From: Morinoia aosen
Lineage: Eukaryota > Arthropoda > Malacostraca > Amphipoda > Talitridae
Length of the DNA stretch: 64,000 nt
Direction of reading: 5' to 3'
Assembly (NCBI GenBank): GCA_030386875.1
Contig: JASJYW010000026.1
Span: 9,504,246 to 9,568,245, forward strand
In this document: positions 1-10,193 of the stretch, piece by piece
Layout: the number at the start of each line of letters is the position of its first letter
Position numbering within the stretch: position 1 is the stretch's first letter
Notes under the pieces: generated by a model
The model's input: the letters and a program-made list of their open reading frames with translations, nothing else
Databases searched by the model: none
Told to the model about the DNA's origin: nothing
Program-made: the position numbers and the translations under genes

Positions 1-3000
1 GTCGACAGAGCTAAAATGCGTGTTTTGGGCCATTCCTAGGCCGAATGCGGTGAAAATCACGTCGTTTGCTGTTTCCCGTGGCGACATAGGCGGAAAGTGC
101 ATATTTAGCCGTTTCCACGGTCGACAGGGCTAAAATGCGTGTTTTTGGCCATTCCTAGGCCGAAAGCGGTGAAAATCACGTCGTTTGCTGTTTCCCGTGG
201 CGACATAGGCGGAAAGTGCATATTTAGCCGTTTCCACGGTCGACAGAGCTAAAATGCGTGTTTTGGGCCATTCCTAGGCCGAATGCGGTGAAAATCACGT
301 CGTTTGCTGTTTCCCGTGGCGACATAGGCGGAAAGTGCATATTTAGCCGATTCCACGGTCGACAGAGCTAAAATGCGTGTTTTGGGCCATTCCTAGGCCG
401 AATGCGGTGAAAATCACGTCGTTTTGCTGTTTCCCGTGGCGACATAGGCGGAAAGCGCATATTTAGCCGATTCCACGGTCGACAGAACTAAAATGCGTGT
501 TTTGGGCCATTCGTAGGCCGAATGCGGTGAAAATCACGTCGTTTGCTGTTTCCCGTGGCGACATGGGCGGAAAGTGCATATTTAGCCGTTTCCACGGTCG
601 ACAGAGCTAAAATGCGTGTTTTGGGCCTATCCTAGGCCGAATGCGGTGAAAATCACGTCGTTTGCTGTTTCCCGTGGCGACATAGGCGGAAAGTGCATAT
701 TTAGCCGTTTCCACGGTCGACAGAGCTAAAATGCGTGTTTTTGGCCATTCCTATGCCGAATGCGGTGAAAATCACGTCGTTTGCTTTTTCCCGTGGCGAC
801 ATAGGCGGAAAGTGCATATTTAGCCGATTCCACGGTCGACAGGGCTAAAATGCGTGTTTTCGGCCATTCCTAGGCCGAATGCGGTGAAAATCACGTCGTT
901 TGCTGTTTCCCGTGGCGACATAGGCGGAAAGCGCATATTTAGCCGATTCCACGGTCGACAGGGCTAAAATGCGTGTTTTTGGCCATTCCTAGGCCGAATG
1001 CGGTGAAAATCACGTCGTTTGCTGTTTCCCGTGGCGACATAGGCGTAAAGTGCATATTTAGCCGTTTCCCACGGTCGACAGAGCTAAAATGCGTGTTTTG
1101 GGCCATTCCTAGGCCGAATGCGGTGAAAATCACGTCGTTTGCTGTTTCCCGTGGCGATATAGGCGGAAAGTGCATATATAGCCGTTTCCACGGTCGACAG
1201 AGCTAAAATGCGTGTTTTGGGCCATTCCTAGGCCGAATGCGGTGAAAATCACGTCGTTTGCTGTTTCCCGTGGCGACATAGGCGGAAAGTGCATATTTAG
1301 CCGTTTCCACGGTCGACAGAGCTAAAATGCGTGTTTTGGGCCATTCCTAGGCCGAACGCGGTGAAAATCACGTCGTTTGCTGTTTCCCGTGGCGACATAG
1401 GCGGAAAGTGCATATTTAGCCGATTCCACGGTCGACAGGGCTGAAATGCGTGTTTTTGGCCATTCCTAGGCCGAATGCTGTGAAAATCACGTCGTTTGCT
1501 GTTTCCCGTGGCGACATAGGCGGAAAGTGCATATTTAGCCGATTGCACGGTCGACAGAGCTAAAATGCGTGTTTTGGGCCATTTCTAGGCCGAATGCGGT
1601 GGGAATCACGTCGTTTGCTGTTTCCCGTGGCGACATAGGCGGAAAGTGCATATTTAGCCGATTCCACGGTCGACAGAGCTAAAATGCGTGTTTTGGGCCA
1701 TTCCTAGGCCGAATGCGGTGAAAATCACGTCGTTTGCTGTTTCCCGTGGCGACATAGGCGGAAAGTGCATATTTAGCCGATTCCACGGTCGACAGAGCTA
1801 AAATGCGTGTTTTGGGCCATTCCTAGGCCGGATGTGGTGAAAATCACGTCGTTTGCTGTTTCCTGGGGCGACATAGGCGGAAAGTGCATATTTAGCCGAT
1901 TCCACGGTCGACAGGGCTGAAATGCGTGTTTTTGGCCATTCCTAGGCCGAATGCGGTGCAAATCACGTCGTTTGCTGTTTCCCGTGGCGAAATAGGCGGA
2001 AAGTGCATATATAGCCGTTTTCCACGGTCGACAGAGCTAAAATGCGTGTTTTGGGCCATTCCTAGGCCGAATGCGGTGAAAATCACGTCGTTTGCTGTTT
2101 CCCGTGGCGACATAGGCGGAAAGTGCATATTTAGCCGATTCCACGGTCGACAGGGCTAAAATGCGTGTTCTTGGCCATTCCTAGGCCGAATGCGATGAAA
2201 ATCACGTCGTTCGCTGTTTCCCGTGGCGACATAGGCGGAAAGTGCATATTTAGCCGTTTCCACGGTCGACAGAGCTAAAATGCGTGTTTTGGGCCATTCC
2301 TAGGCCGAATGCGGTGAAAATCACGTCGTTTGCTGTTTCCCGTGGCGACATAGGCGGAAAGTGCATATTTAGCCGATTCCACGGTCGACAGAGCTAAAAT
2401 GCGTGTTTTGGGCCATTCCTAGGCCGAATGCGGTGAAAATCACGTCGTTTGCTGTTTCCCGTGGCGACATAGGCGGAAAGTGCATATTTAGCCGATTCCA
2501 CGGTCGACAGAGCTAAAATGCGTGTTTTGGGCCATTCCTAGGCCGAATGCGGTGAAAATCACGTCGTTTGCTGTTTCCCGTGGCGACATAGGCGGAAAGC
2601 GCATATTTAGCCGATTCCACGGTCGACAGAACTAAAATGCGTGTTTTGGGCCATTCGTAGGCCGAATGCGGTGAAAATCACGTCGTTTGCTGTTTCCCGT
2701 GGCGACATAGGCGGAAAGTGCATATTTAGCCGTTTCCACGGTCGACAGAGCTAAAATGCGTGTTTTGGGCCATTCCTAGGCCGAATGCGGTGAAAATCAC
2801 GTCGTTTGCTGTTTCCCGTGGCGACATAGGCGGAAAGTGCATATTTAGCCGTTTCCCACGGTCGACAGAGCTAAAATGCGTGTTTTGGGCCATTCCTATG
2901 CCGAATGCGGTGAAAATCACGTCGTTTGCTTTTTCCCGTGGCGACATAGGCGGAAAGTGCATATTTAGCCGATTCCACGGTCGACAGGGCTAAAATGCGT

Positions 3001-3129
3001 GTTTTCGGCCATTCCTAGGCCGAATGCGGTGAAAATCACGTCGTTTGCTGTTTCCCGTGGCGACATAGGCGGAAAGTGCATATTTAGCCGATTCCACGGT
3101 CGACAGGGCTAAAATGCGTGTTTTTGGCC
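1..3129 (-). repeat. 119-bp satellite array 1 (reverse orientation)
   Basis: About 26 head-to-tail copies of a 119-bp monomer that starts with the SalI palindrome GTCGAC; the first copies begin at 1, 120, 239 and 358. Each monomer also carries a CCTAGG palindrome flanked by GGCC. The orientation is opposite to every other array in this window. A higher-order pattern is visible: the rare variants TCGTAGG (511 and 2655) and CTATGCC (about 751 and 2896) recur about 2.14 kb apart, which is 18 monomers. There is no coding content; the short open frames are by-products of the repeat. Pericentromeric location is an inference from repeat type only. Confidence 0.97.
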
Positions 3130-3629
3130 NNNNNNNNNNNNNNNNNNNNNNNNNNNNNNNNNNNNNNNNNNNNNNNNNNNNNNNNNNNNNNNNNNNNNNN
3201 NNNNNNNNNNNNNNNNNNNNNNNNNNNNNNNNNNNNNNNNNNNNNNNNNNNNNNNNNNNNNNNNNNNNNNNNNNNNNNNNNNNNNNNNNNNNNNNNNNNN
3301 NNNNNNNNNNNNNNNNNNNNNNNNNNNNNNNNNNNNNNNNNNNNNNNNNNNNNNNNNNNNNNNNNNNNNNNNNNNNNNNNNNNNNNNNNNNNNNNNNNNN
3401 NNNNNNNNNNNNNNNNNNNNNNNNNNNNNNNNNNNNNNNNNNNNNNNNNNNNNNNNNNNNNNNNNNNNNNNNNNNNNNNNNNNNNNNNNNNNNNNNNNNN
3501 NNNNNNNNNNNNNNNNNNNNNNNNNNNNNNNNNNNNNNNNNNNNNNNNNNNNNNNNNNNNNNNNNNNNNNNNNNNNNNNNNNNNNNNNNNNNNNNNNNNN
3601 NNNNNNNNNNNNNNNNNNNNNNNNNNNNN
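3130..3629. other. Assembly gap (500 N)
   Basis: Exactly 500 undetermined bases, the usual arbitrary scaffolding gap length. The satellite orientation is reversed on the two sides, so the gap hides either a real inversion point or a mis-oriented contig. Confidence 0.99.
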
Positions 3630-6600
3630 ACTTTCCGCCTATGTCGCCACGGGAAACAGCAAACCACGTGATTTTCACCGCATTCGGCCTAGGAATGGCC
3701 CAAAACACGCATTTAGCTCTGTCGACCGTGGAATCGGCTAAATATGCACTTTCCGCCTATGTCGCCACGGGAAACAGCAAACGACGTGATTTTCACCGCA
3801 TTCGGCCTAGGAATGGCCAAAAACACGCATTTTAGCCCTGTCGACCGTGGAATCGGCTAAACATGCACTTTCCGCCTATGTCGCCACGGGAAACAGCAAA
3901 CGACGTGATTTTCACCACAATCGGCCTAGGAATGGACCAAAACACGCATTTTAGCCCTGTCGACCGTGGAATCGGTTAAATATGCACTTTCCGCCTATGT
4001 CGCCACGGGAAACAGCAAACGACGTGATTTCCACCGCATTCGGCCTAGGAATGGCCCAAAACACGCAATTTAGCTCTGTCGACGTGGAAACGGCTAAATA
4101 TGCACTTTCCGCCTATGTCGCAATGGGAAACAGCAAACGACGTGATTTTCCGCATTCGGCCTAGGAATGGCCCAAAACACGCAGTTTAGCTCTGTCGACC
4201 GTGGAATCGGCTAATATGCACTTTCCGCCTATGTCGCCACGGGAAACAGCAAACGACGTGATTTTCACATCATTCGGCCTAGGAATGGCCAAAAACACGC
4301 AGTTTAGCTCTGTCGACCGTGAATCGGCTAAATATGCACTTTCCGCCTATGTCGCCACGGGAAACAGCAAACGACGTGATTTTCACATCATTCGGCCTAG
4401 GAATGGCCAAAAACACGCATTTTAGCTCTGTCGACCGTGGAATCGGCTATATATGCACTTTCCGCCTATGTCACCACGGGAAACAGCAAACGACGTGATT
4501 TTCACCGCATTCGGCCTAGGAATGGCCAAAACACGCATTTTAGCTCTGTCGACCGAGGGAAACGGCTAAATATGCACTTTCCGCCTATGGTCGCCACGGG
4601 AAACAGCAAACGACGTGATTTTCACCTCTTTCGGCCTAGGAATGGCCAAAAAACACGCATTTTAGCCCTGTCGACCGTGGAATCGGCTAAATATGCACTT
4701 TCCGCCTATGTCGCCACGGGAAAACAGCAAACGACGTGGTTTTCACCGCATTCGGCCTAGGAATGGCCCAAAACACGCATTTTAGCTCTGTCGACCGTGG
4801 AATCGGCTAAATAGCACTTTCCGCCTATGTCGCCACGGGAAACAGCAAACGACGTGATTTTCACCGCATTCGGCCTAGGAATGGCCCAAAACACGCATTT
4901 TAGCTCTGTCGACCGTGGAAACGGCTAAATATGCACTTTTCGCCTATGTCGCCACGGGAAACAGCAAAACTACGTGATTTTCACCGCATTCGGGCCTAGG
5001 AATGGCCATAAACACGCAATTAGCCCTGTCGACCGTGGAATCGGCTAAATATGCACTTTCCGCCTATGTCGCCACGGGAAACAGCAAACGACGTGATTTT
5101 CACCGCATTCGGCCTAGGAATGGCCCAAAAACACGCATTTTAGCTCTGTCGACCGTGGAATCTGCTATATATTCACTTTCCGCCTATGTCGCCAAGGGAA
5201 ACAGCAAACGACGTGATTTTCACCGCATTCGGTCTAGGAATGGCCCAAAACACGCATTTTAGCTCTGTCGACCGTGGAAACGGCTAAATATGCACTTTCC
5301 GCCTACGTCGCCACGGGAAACAGCAAACGACGTGATTTTCACCGCATTCGGGCTAGGAATGGCCAAAAACACGCATTTTAGCTCTGTCGACCGTGGAATC
5401 GGCTAAATATGCACTTCCGCCTATGTCGCCACGGGAAACAACAAACGACGTGATTTTCACCGCATTCGGCCTAGGAATGGCCAAAAACACGCATTTTAGG
5501 TCCGTCGACCGTGGAATCGGCTAAATATGCACTTTCCGTCTATGTCGCCACGGGGAAACAGCAAACGACGTGATTTTCACCGCATTCGGCCTAGGAATGG
5601 CCAAAAACACGCATTTTAGCCCTGTCGACCGTGGAATCGGCTAAATATGCACTTTCCGCCTATGTCGCCACGGGAAACAGCAAACGACGTGATTTTCACC
5701 ACAATCGGCCTAGGAATGGACCAAAACACGCATTTTAGCCCTGTCGACCGTGGAATCGGTTAAATATGCACTTTCCGCCTATGTCGCCACGGGAATACAG
5801 CAAACGACGTGATTTCCACCGCATTCGCCTAGGAATGGCCAAAACACGCAATTTAGCTCTGTCGACCGTGGAAACGGCTAAATATGCACTTTCCGCCTAT
5901 GTCGCAATGGGAAACAGCAAACGACGTGATTTTCCGCATTCGGCCTAGGAATGGCCCAAAACACGCAGTTTTAGCTCTGTCGACCGTGGAATCGGCTAAT
6001 ATGCACTTTCCGCCTATGTCGCCACGGGAAACAGCAAACGACGTGATTTTCACATCATTCGGGCCTAGGAATGGCCAAAAACACGCATTTTAGCTCTGTC
6101 GACCGTGGTATCGGCTATATATGCACTTTCCGCCTATGTCACCACGGGAAACAGCAAACGACGTGATTTTCACCGCATTCGGCCTAGGAATGGCCAAAAC
6201 ACGCATTTTAGCTCTGTCGACCGAGGGAAACGGCTAAATATGCACTTTCCGCCTATGTCGCCACGGGAAACAGCAAACGACGTGATTTTCACCGCTTTCG
6301 GCCTAGGAATGGCCAAAAACACGCATTTTTAGCCCTGTCGACCGTGGAATCGGCTAAATATGCACTTTCCGCCTATGTCGCCACGGGAAACAGCAAACGA
6401 CGTGGTTTTCACCGCATTCGGCCTAGGAATGGCCCAAAACACGCATTTTAGCTCTGTCGACCGTGGAATCGGCTAAATAGCACTTTCCGCCTATGTCGCC
6501 ACGGGAAACAGCAAAACGACGTGATTTTCACCGCATTCGGCCTAGGAATGGCCCAAAACACGCATTTTAGCTCTGTCGACCGTGGAAACGGCTAAATATG

Positions 6601-8813
6601 CACTTTTCGCCTATGTCGCCACGGGAAACAGCAAACTACGTGATTTTCACCGCATTCGGCCTAGGAATGGCCATAAACACGCAATTTAGCCCTGTCGACC
6701 GTGGAATCGGCTAAATATGCACTTTCCGCCTATGTCGCCACGGGAAAACAGCAAACGACGTGATTTTCACCGCATTCGGCCTAGGAATGCCCAAAACACG
6801 CATTTTAGCTCTGTCGACCGTGGAATCTGCTATATATCACTTTCGCCTATGTCGCCAAGGGAAACAGCAAACGACGTGATTTTCACCGCATTCGGTCTAG
6901 GAATGGCCCAAAACACGCATTTTAGCTCTGTCGACCGTGGAAAACGGCTAAATATGCACTTTCCGCCTATGTCGCCACGGGAAACAGCAAACGACGTGAT
7001 TTTCACCGCATTCGGCCTAGGAATGGCCAAAAACACGCATTTTAGCACTGTCGACCGTGGAATCGGCTAAATATGCACTTTCCGCCTATGTCGCCACGGG
7101 AAACAACAAACGACGTGGATTTTCACCGCATTCGGCCTAGGAATGGCCAAAAACACGCATTTTAGGTCCGTCGACCGGTGGAATCGGCTAAATATGCACT
7201 TTCCGTCTATGTCGCCACGGGAAACAGCAAACGACGTGATTTTCACCGCATTCGGCCTAGGAATGGCCCAAAACCACGCATTTTTAGCTCTGTCGACCGT
7301 GGAATCGGCTAAATATGCACTTCCCGCCTATGTCGCCACGGGAAACAGCAAACGACGTGATTTTGACCGCATTCGGCCTAGGAATGGCCCAAAACACGCA
7401 TTTTTAGCTCTGTCGACCGTGGAAACGGCTAAATATGCACTTTCCCGCCTATGTCGCCACGGGAAACAGCAAACGACGTGATTTTCACCGACATTCGGCC
7501 TAGGAATGGCCCAAAACACGCATTTTAGCTCTGTCCGACAGTGGAAACGGCTAAATATGCACTTTCCGCCTATGTCGCCACGGGAAACAGCAAACGACGT
7601 GATTTTCACCGCATTCGGCCTAGGAATGGCCAAAAACACGCATTTTAGCCCTGGTCGACCGTGGAAACGGCTAAATATGCACTTTCCGCCTATGTCGCAA
7701 CGGGAAACAGCAAACGACGTGATTTTCTCCGCATTTCGGCCTAGGAATGGCCCAAAACACGCAGTTTAGCTCTGTCGACCGTGGAATCGGCTAAACATGC
7801 ACTTTCCGCCTATGTCGCCACGGGAAACAGCAAACGACGTGATTTTCACCGCATTCGGCCTAGGAATGGCCCAAAAACACGGATTTTAGCTCTGTCGACC
7901 GAGGGGAAACGGCTAAATATGCACTTTCGGCCTATGTCGCCACGGGAAACAGCAAACGACGTGATTTTCACCGCTTTCGGCCTAGGAATGGCCAAAAACA
8001 CGCATTTTAGCCCTGTCGACCGTGGAATCGGCTAAATATGCACTTTCCGCCTATGTCGCCACGGGAAACAGCAAACGACGTGATTTTCACCGCATTCGGC
8101 CTAGGAATGGCCCAAAACATGCATTTTAGCTCTGTCGACCGTGGAATCGTCTAAATATGCACTTTCCGCCTATGTCGCCACGGGAAACAGCAAACGACGT
8201 GATTTTCACCGCATTCGGCCTAGGAATGGCCCAAAACACGCATTTTAGCTCTGTCGACCGTGGAAACGGCTAAATATGCACTTTCCGCCTATGTCGCAAC
8301 GGGAAAACAGCAAACGACGTGATTTTCACCGCATTCGGCCTAGGAATGGCCCAAAACACGCATTTTAGCTCTGTCGACGGTGGAATCGGCTAAATATGCA
8401 TTTTCCGCCTATGTCGCCACGGGAAACAGCAAACGACGTGATTTTCACCGCATTCGGCCTTGGAATGGCCCAAAACACGCATTTTAGCTCTGTCGACCGT
8501 GGAATCGGCTAAATATGCACTTTCCGCCTGTGTCGCCACGGGAAACAGCAAACGACGTGATTTTTACCGCATTCGGCCAGGAATGGCCCAAACACGCATT
8601 TTAGCTCTGTCGACCGTGGAAACGGCTAAATATGCACTTACCGCCTATGTTGCCACGGGAAACAGCAAACGACGTGATTTTCACCGCTTTCGGCCTAGGA
8701 ATGGCCAAAAACACGCATTTTAGCCCTGTCGACCGTGGAATCGGCTAAATATGCACTTTCAGCCTATGTCGCCACGGAAAAAAGCAAACGACGTGATTTT
8801 CACCGCATTCGGC
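3630..8813 (+). repeat. 119-bp satellite array 2
   Basis: About 43-44 monomers in the orientation that reads GTCGACCGTGG on the + strand. Diagnostic variants recur: a CAATGGG variant at 4121 and 5905 (about 15 monomers apart) and a TAGCAC short variant at 4812 and 6478 (14 monomers apart), so a higher-order block is repeated. Many monomers differ by single-base homopolymer indels, especially 6700-7750, which looks like residual sequencing error. The last monomer (TTCAGCC and GGAAAAAAGC variants) is interrupted by element 1. Confidence 0.96.
8810..8813. repeat. Target site duplication CGGC (element 1, left)
   Basis: CGGC directly precedes the 5' LTR and is repeated at 17935-17938 just after the 3' LTR. 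Joining the two flanks regenerates a satellite monomer with two substitutions. A 4-bp duplication fits a Ty3/gypsy integrase. Confidence 0.85.
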
Positions 8814-8830
8814 TGTGCGCCCACCAGGCA

Positions 8831-8866
8831 TATAAATAGAATCGGCGAGAGACATCGTCGTTCATT
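8831..8866 (+). promoter_or_regulatory. LTR core promoter: TATA box and initiator
   Basis: TATAAATA at 8831-8838 is followed by TCATT at 8862-8866. The A at 8864 lies 33 bp from the first T of the TATA box, as expected for RNA polymerase II initiation in arthropods. The start site is inferred, not shown. The TATA box is 17 bp from the LTR edge, so any upstream activator would have to lie in flanking satellite or downstream of the start. Confidence 0.7.
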
Positions 8867-9045
8867 AGCGGTGGTTTGCCGTAGAGGTCGCATTTACAAA
8901 CTGAAGCGTCGCTGTTCAGTAACGGGAGCTCGGCTGTCGAGAAAGCATCTGTAGAGATCACAGATGCGCTATAGAAGTAACGAGATTACCTTCCGATCTA
9001 AAGATTCTCTACCAATTACGAAGCCTGTGTCAATTCTGAAGTAAC

Positions 9046-9051
9046 AATAAA
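9046..9051 (+). terminator. Polyadenylation signal AATAAA in LTR
   Basis: AATAAA lies 182 bp downstream of the inferred start site. In the 3' LTR the same motif (17848-17853) would direct 3' end formation of element RNA. Confidence 0.6.
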
Positions 9052-9136
9052 GGATAACCACGTTACTGCATCTGATTCACTCCCGAACCTCATTCGCGTT
9101 AGTTTCGACCTGATACTGAAAAGGCCGGAACATTTC

Positions 9137-9147
9137 TGGTGGCCCGT
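9137..9147 (+). other. Candidate primer binding site
   Basis: TGGTGGCCCGT begins four bases after the LTR end. It is complementary to a tRNA 3' end reading ACGGGCCACCA, which resembles isoleucine tRNA (established: many animal Ile tRNAs end in GGGCCA plus CCA). Only the first eight bases, TGGTGGCC, are conserved in elements 3 and 4. The assignment is tentative. Confidence 0.35.
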
Positions 9148-9361
9148 GTATGGGGATGCCACATTAAAGATACCCACATTGCCACATTGCCCCATTGAAG
9201 AAGAAAGATATCAAGAATTGATCTTCAGTTCTGCTGATCCGTGATCTTAAGTGTGAGGAGTGTCACCCTGTTTGGAGTAACGTCGCATAGTTATCACATT
9301 ACTTCAGTGCATCGATAAAAGGAAGAAAGACGTCAGCGCAGAAAATCGAAGTGCTTTCCAA

Positions 9362-9409
9362 GAAACTCTTCGAGAAAGAAACTCTTCGAGAAAGAAACAC
9401 TTCGAGGGA
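9362..9409 (+). repeat. Leader tandem repeat, 16 bp x 3
   Basis: Three copies of GAAACTCTTCGAGAAA, the third diverged. Element 2 also has three copies; elements 3 and 4 have two. Copy number therefore separates the subfamilies. Confidence 0.85.
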
Positions 9410-9666
9410 GAAAAAAAATCGAAAATTTACATCTCTACTCAAAGGAGAAGATGAAGTGAGGGGTCCAGACCAACAACCTGGTCTGTCGACGAGATCTACG
9501 CATTTACGCACCGTCATCTGCAACGAGAAGATCAACGAGAGCTACGCATCGCCAAAATATTAAGTTAAGTGTACGCCGATAATGTTGCTTGCAAATTAAA
9601 AATAAGCATGCGCTCAAATTAATGATTATACATCATCAATATATAATTAATGAGTAGGAAGTTAAG

Positions 9667-9811
9667 CTGATTCCTGGTAGCGGGAGAGCGAGCAGCGTAG
9701 GCATTGCAAAAGCGCAGTAAGCAACTGATTCCTGGTAGCGGGAGAGCGAGCAGCATAGGCATTGCGAAAGCGCAGTAAGCAAGCTGATTCCCGGGAGTGA
9801 GAGAGCGAGCG
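9667..9811 (+). repeat. Leader tandem repeat, 58-59 bp x 2.5
   Basis: Units start with CTGATTCC at 9667, 9725 and 9784, the last one partial. Each contains a purine-rich GCGGGAGAGCGAGC core, a possible structured leader element. The function is unknown. Confidence 0.85.
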
Positions 9812-10016
9812 TGTACACGGAAACGTTGTGTGGAGAGGTAGTCCATTGTTCTCCAGAACAATTGAAGGAAGTTGTTGCTATTGTTCTCGGGCCATTGTTC
9901 TCTGGCACATAAGAGCAAGCTGGAGCGGCTTGCTCTGTTCAGTTGCTGCCGACCTTCACGAGCTTTGACTTTTTGATTTGTGTGCTGGATTAGCCTGGTT
10001 TAAGTCCACTGAAAAT

Positions 10017-10022
10017 GTGAGT
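10017..10022 (+). promoter_or_regulatory. Candidate 5' splice site (GTGAGT)
   Basis: AAAAT|GTGAGT matches the metazoan donor consensus and is conserved in all four copies (21760, 48466, 58705). A good acceptor lies downstream of pol (16540 here). Splicing between them would remove gag and pol. The donor overlaps a start-stop ATGTGA (10015-10020) that would exist only in unspliced RNA. The use of this site is inferred. Confidence 0.5.
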
Positions 10023-10023
10023 T

Positions 10024-10132
10024 AAAATTTTATTGTATGTAGAATATTATCATTTGCACGTAGAAAATTTTATTGTATGTAGAATATTATCATTTGAATG
10101 TAGGAAATTTTATTGTGTGTAGAACATTTTTC
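10024..10132 (+). repeat. Leader tandem repeat, 40 bp x 2.7
   Basis: AT-rich units beginning AAAATTTTATTG at 10024 and 10064, with a diverged one at 10104. Elements 3 and 4 have one unit fewer. Confidence 0.85.
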
Positions 10133-10154
10133 TTTTAATGGAAATAGGAGGTTT

Positions 10155-10193
10155 ATGAATATAGGATTATTTTGTGCTTATGTCGGGCAGTGA
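10155..10193 (+). other. Short upstream ORF overlapping the gag start
   Basis: ATG at 10155 opens a 12-codon frame ending with TGA at 10191, overlapping the gag ATG at 10180 in another frame. The same arrangement is present in all four copies. If translated, gag initiation would need leaky scanning or reinitiation. Confidence 0.4.

Larger units (their letters stand above)
8814..9132 (+). repeat. 5' LTR of element 1
   Basis: 319 bp, TGTGCGCCC at the left end and GGAACA at the right, matching 17616-17934 with two differences. It contains a TATA box 17 bp from its left edge, an initiator-like TCATT around 8862 and AATAAA at 9046. From these, U3 would be only about 50 bp, R about 200 bp and U5 about 60 bp. 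Confidence 0.95.
9133..10179 (+). other. Untranslated leader of element 1
   Basis: About 1.05 kb between the 5' LTR and gag with no convincing gene. It holds the candidate primer binding site, three families of short tandem repeats (16 bp at 9362-9409, 58-59 bp at 9667-9811, 40 bp at 10024-10132) and a splice-donor-like GTGAGT at 10017. Several upstream ATGs precede gag. Packaging or dimerisation signals would be expected here, but none can be identified by eye. Confidence 0.8.

Noticed and set aside
1-120. CENP-B box in the satellite monomer
   Set aside because: A TTTCCCG...GGAAA inverted arrangement is present, but it does not match the 17-bp CENP-B box at its essential positions.
939-3000. 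Many 60-117 codon open frames inside the satellite, with similar products in both orientations
   Set aside because: They follow the 119-bp repeat, shift frame every monomer (119 is not a multiple of 3), occur on both strands and lack any domain.
3109-3741. Long open frames across the N runs (also at 38694-39306)
   Set aside because: They are translations of undetermined bases.
1-8813. Regularly spaced repeats that could suggest a CRISPR array
   Set aside because: There are no unique spacers; the entire 119-bp unit is repeated, and the context is eukaryotic.
8751-8954. 67-codon frame running from satellite into the LTR (also 20494-20697)
   Set aside because: It crosses the insertion junction and overlaps the LTR promoter; it is a chance frame.
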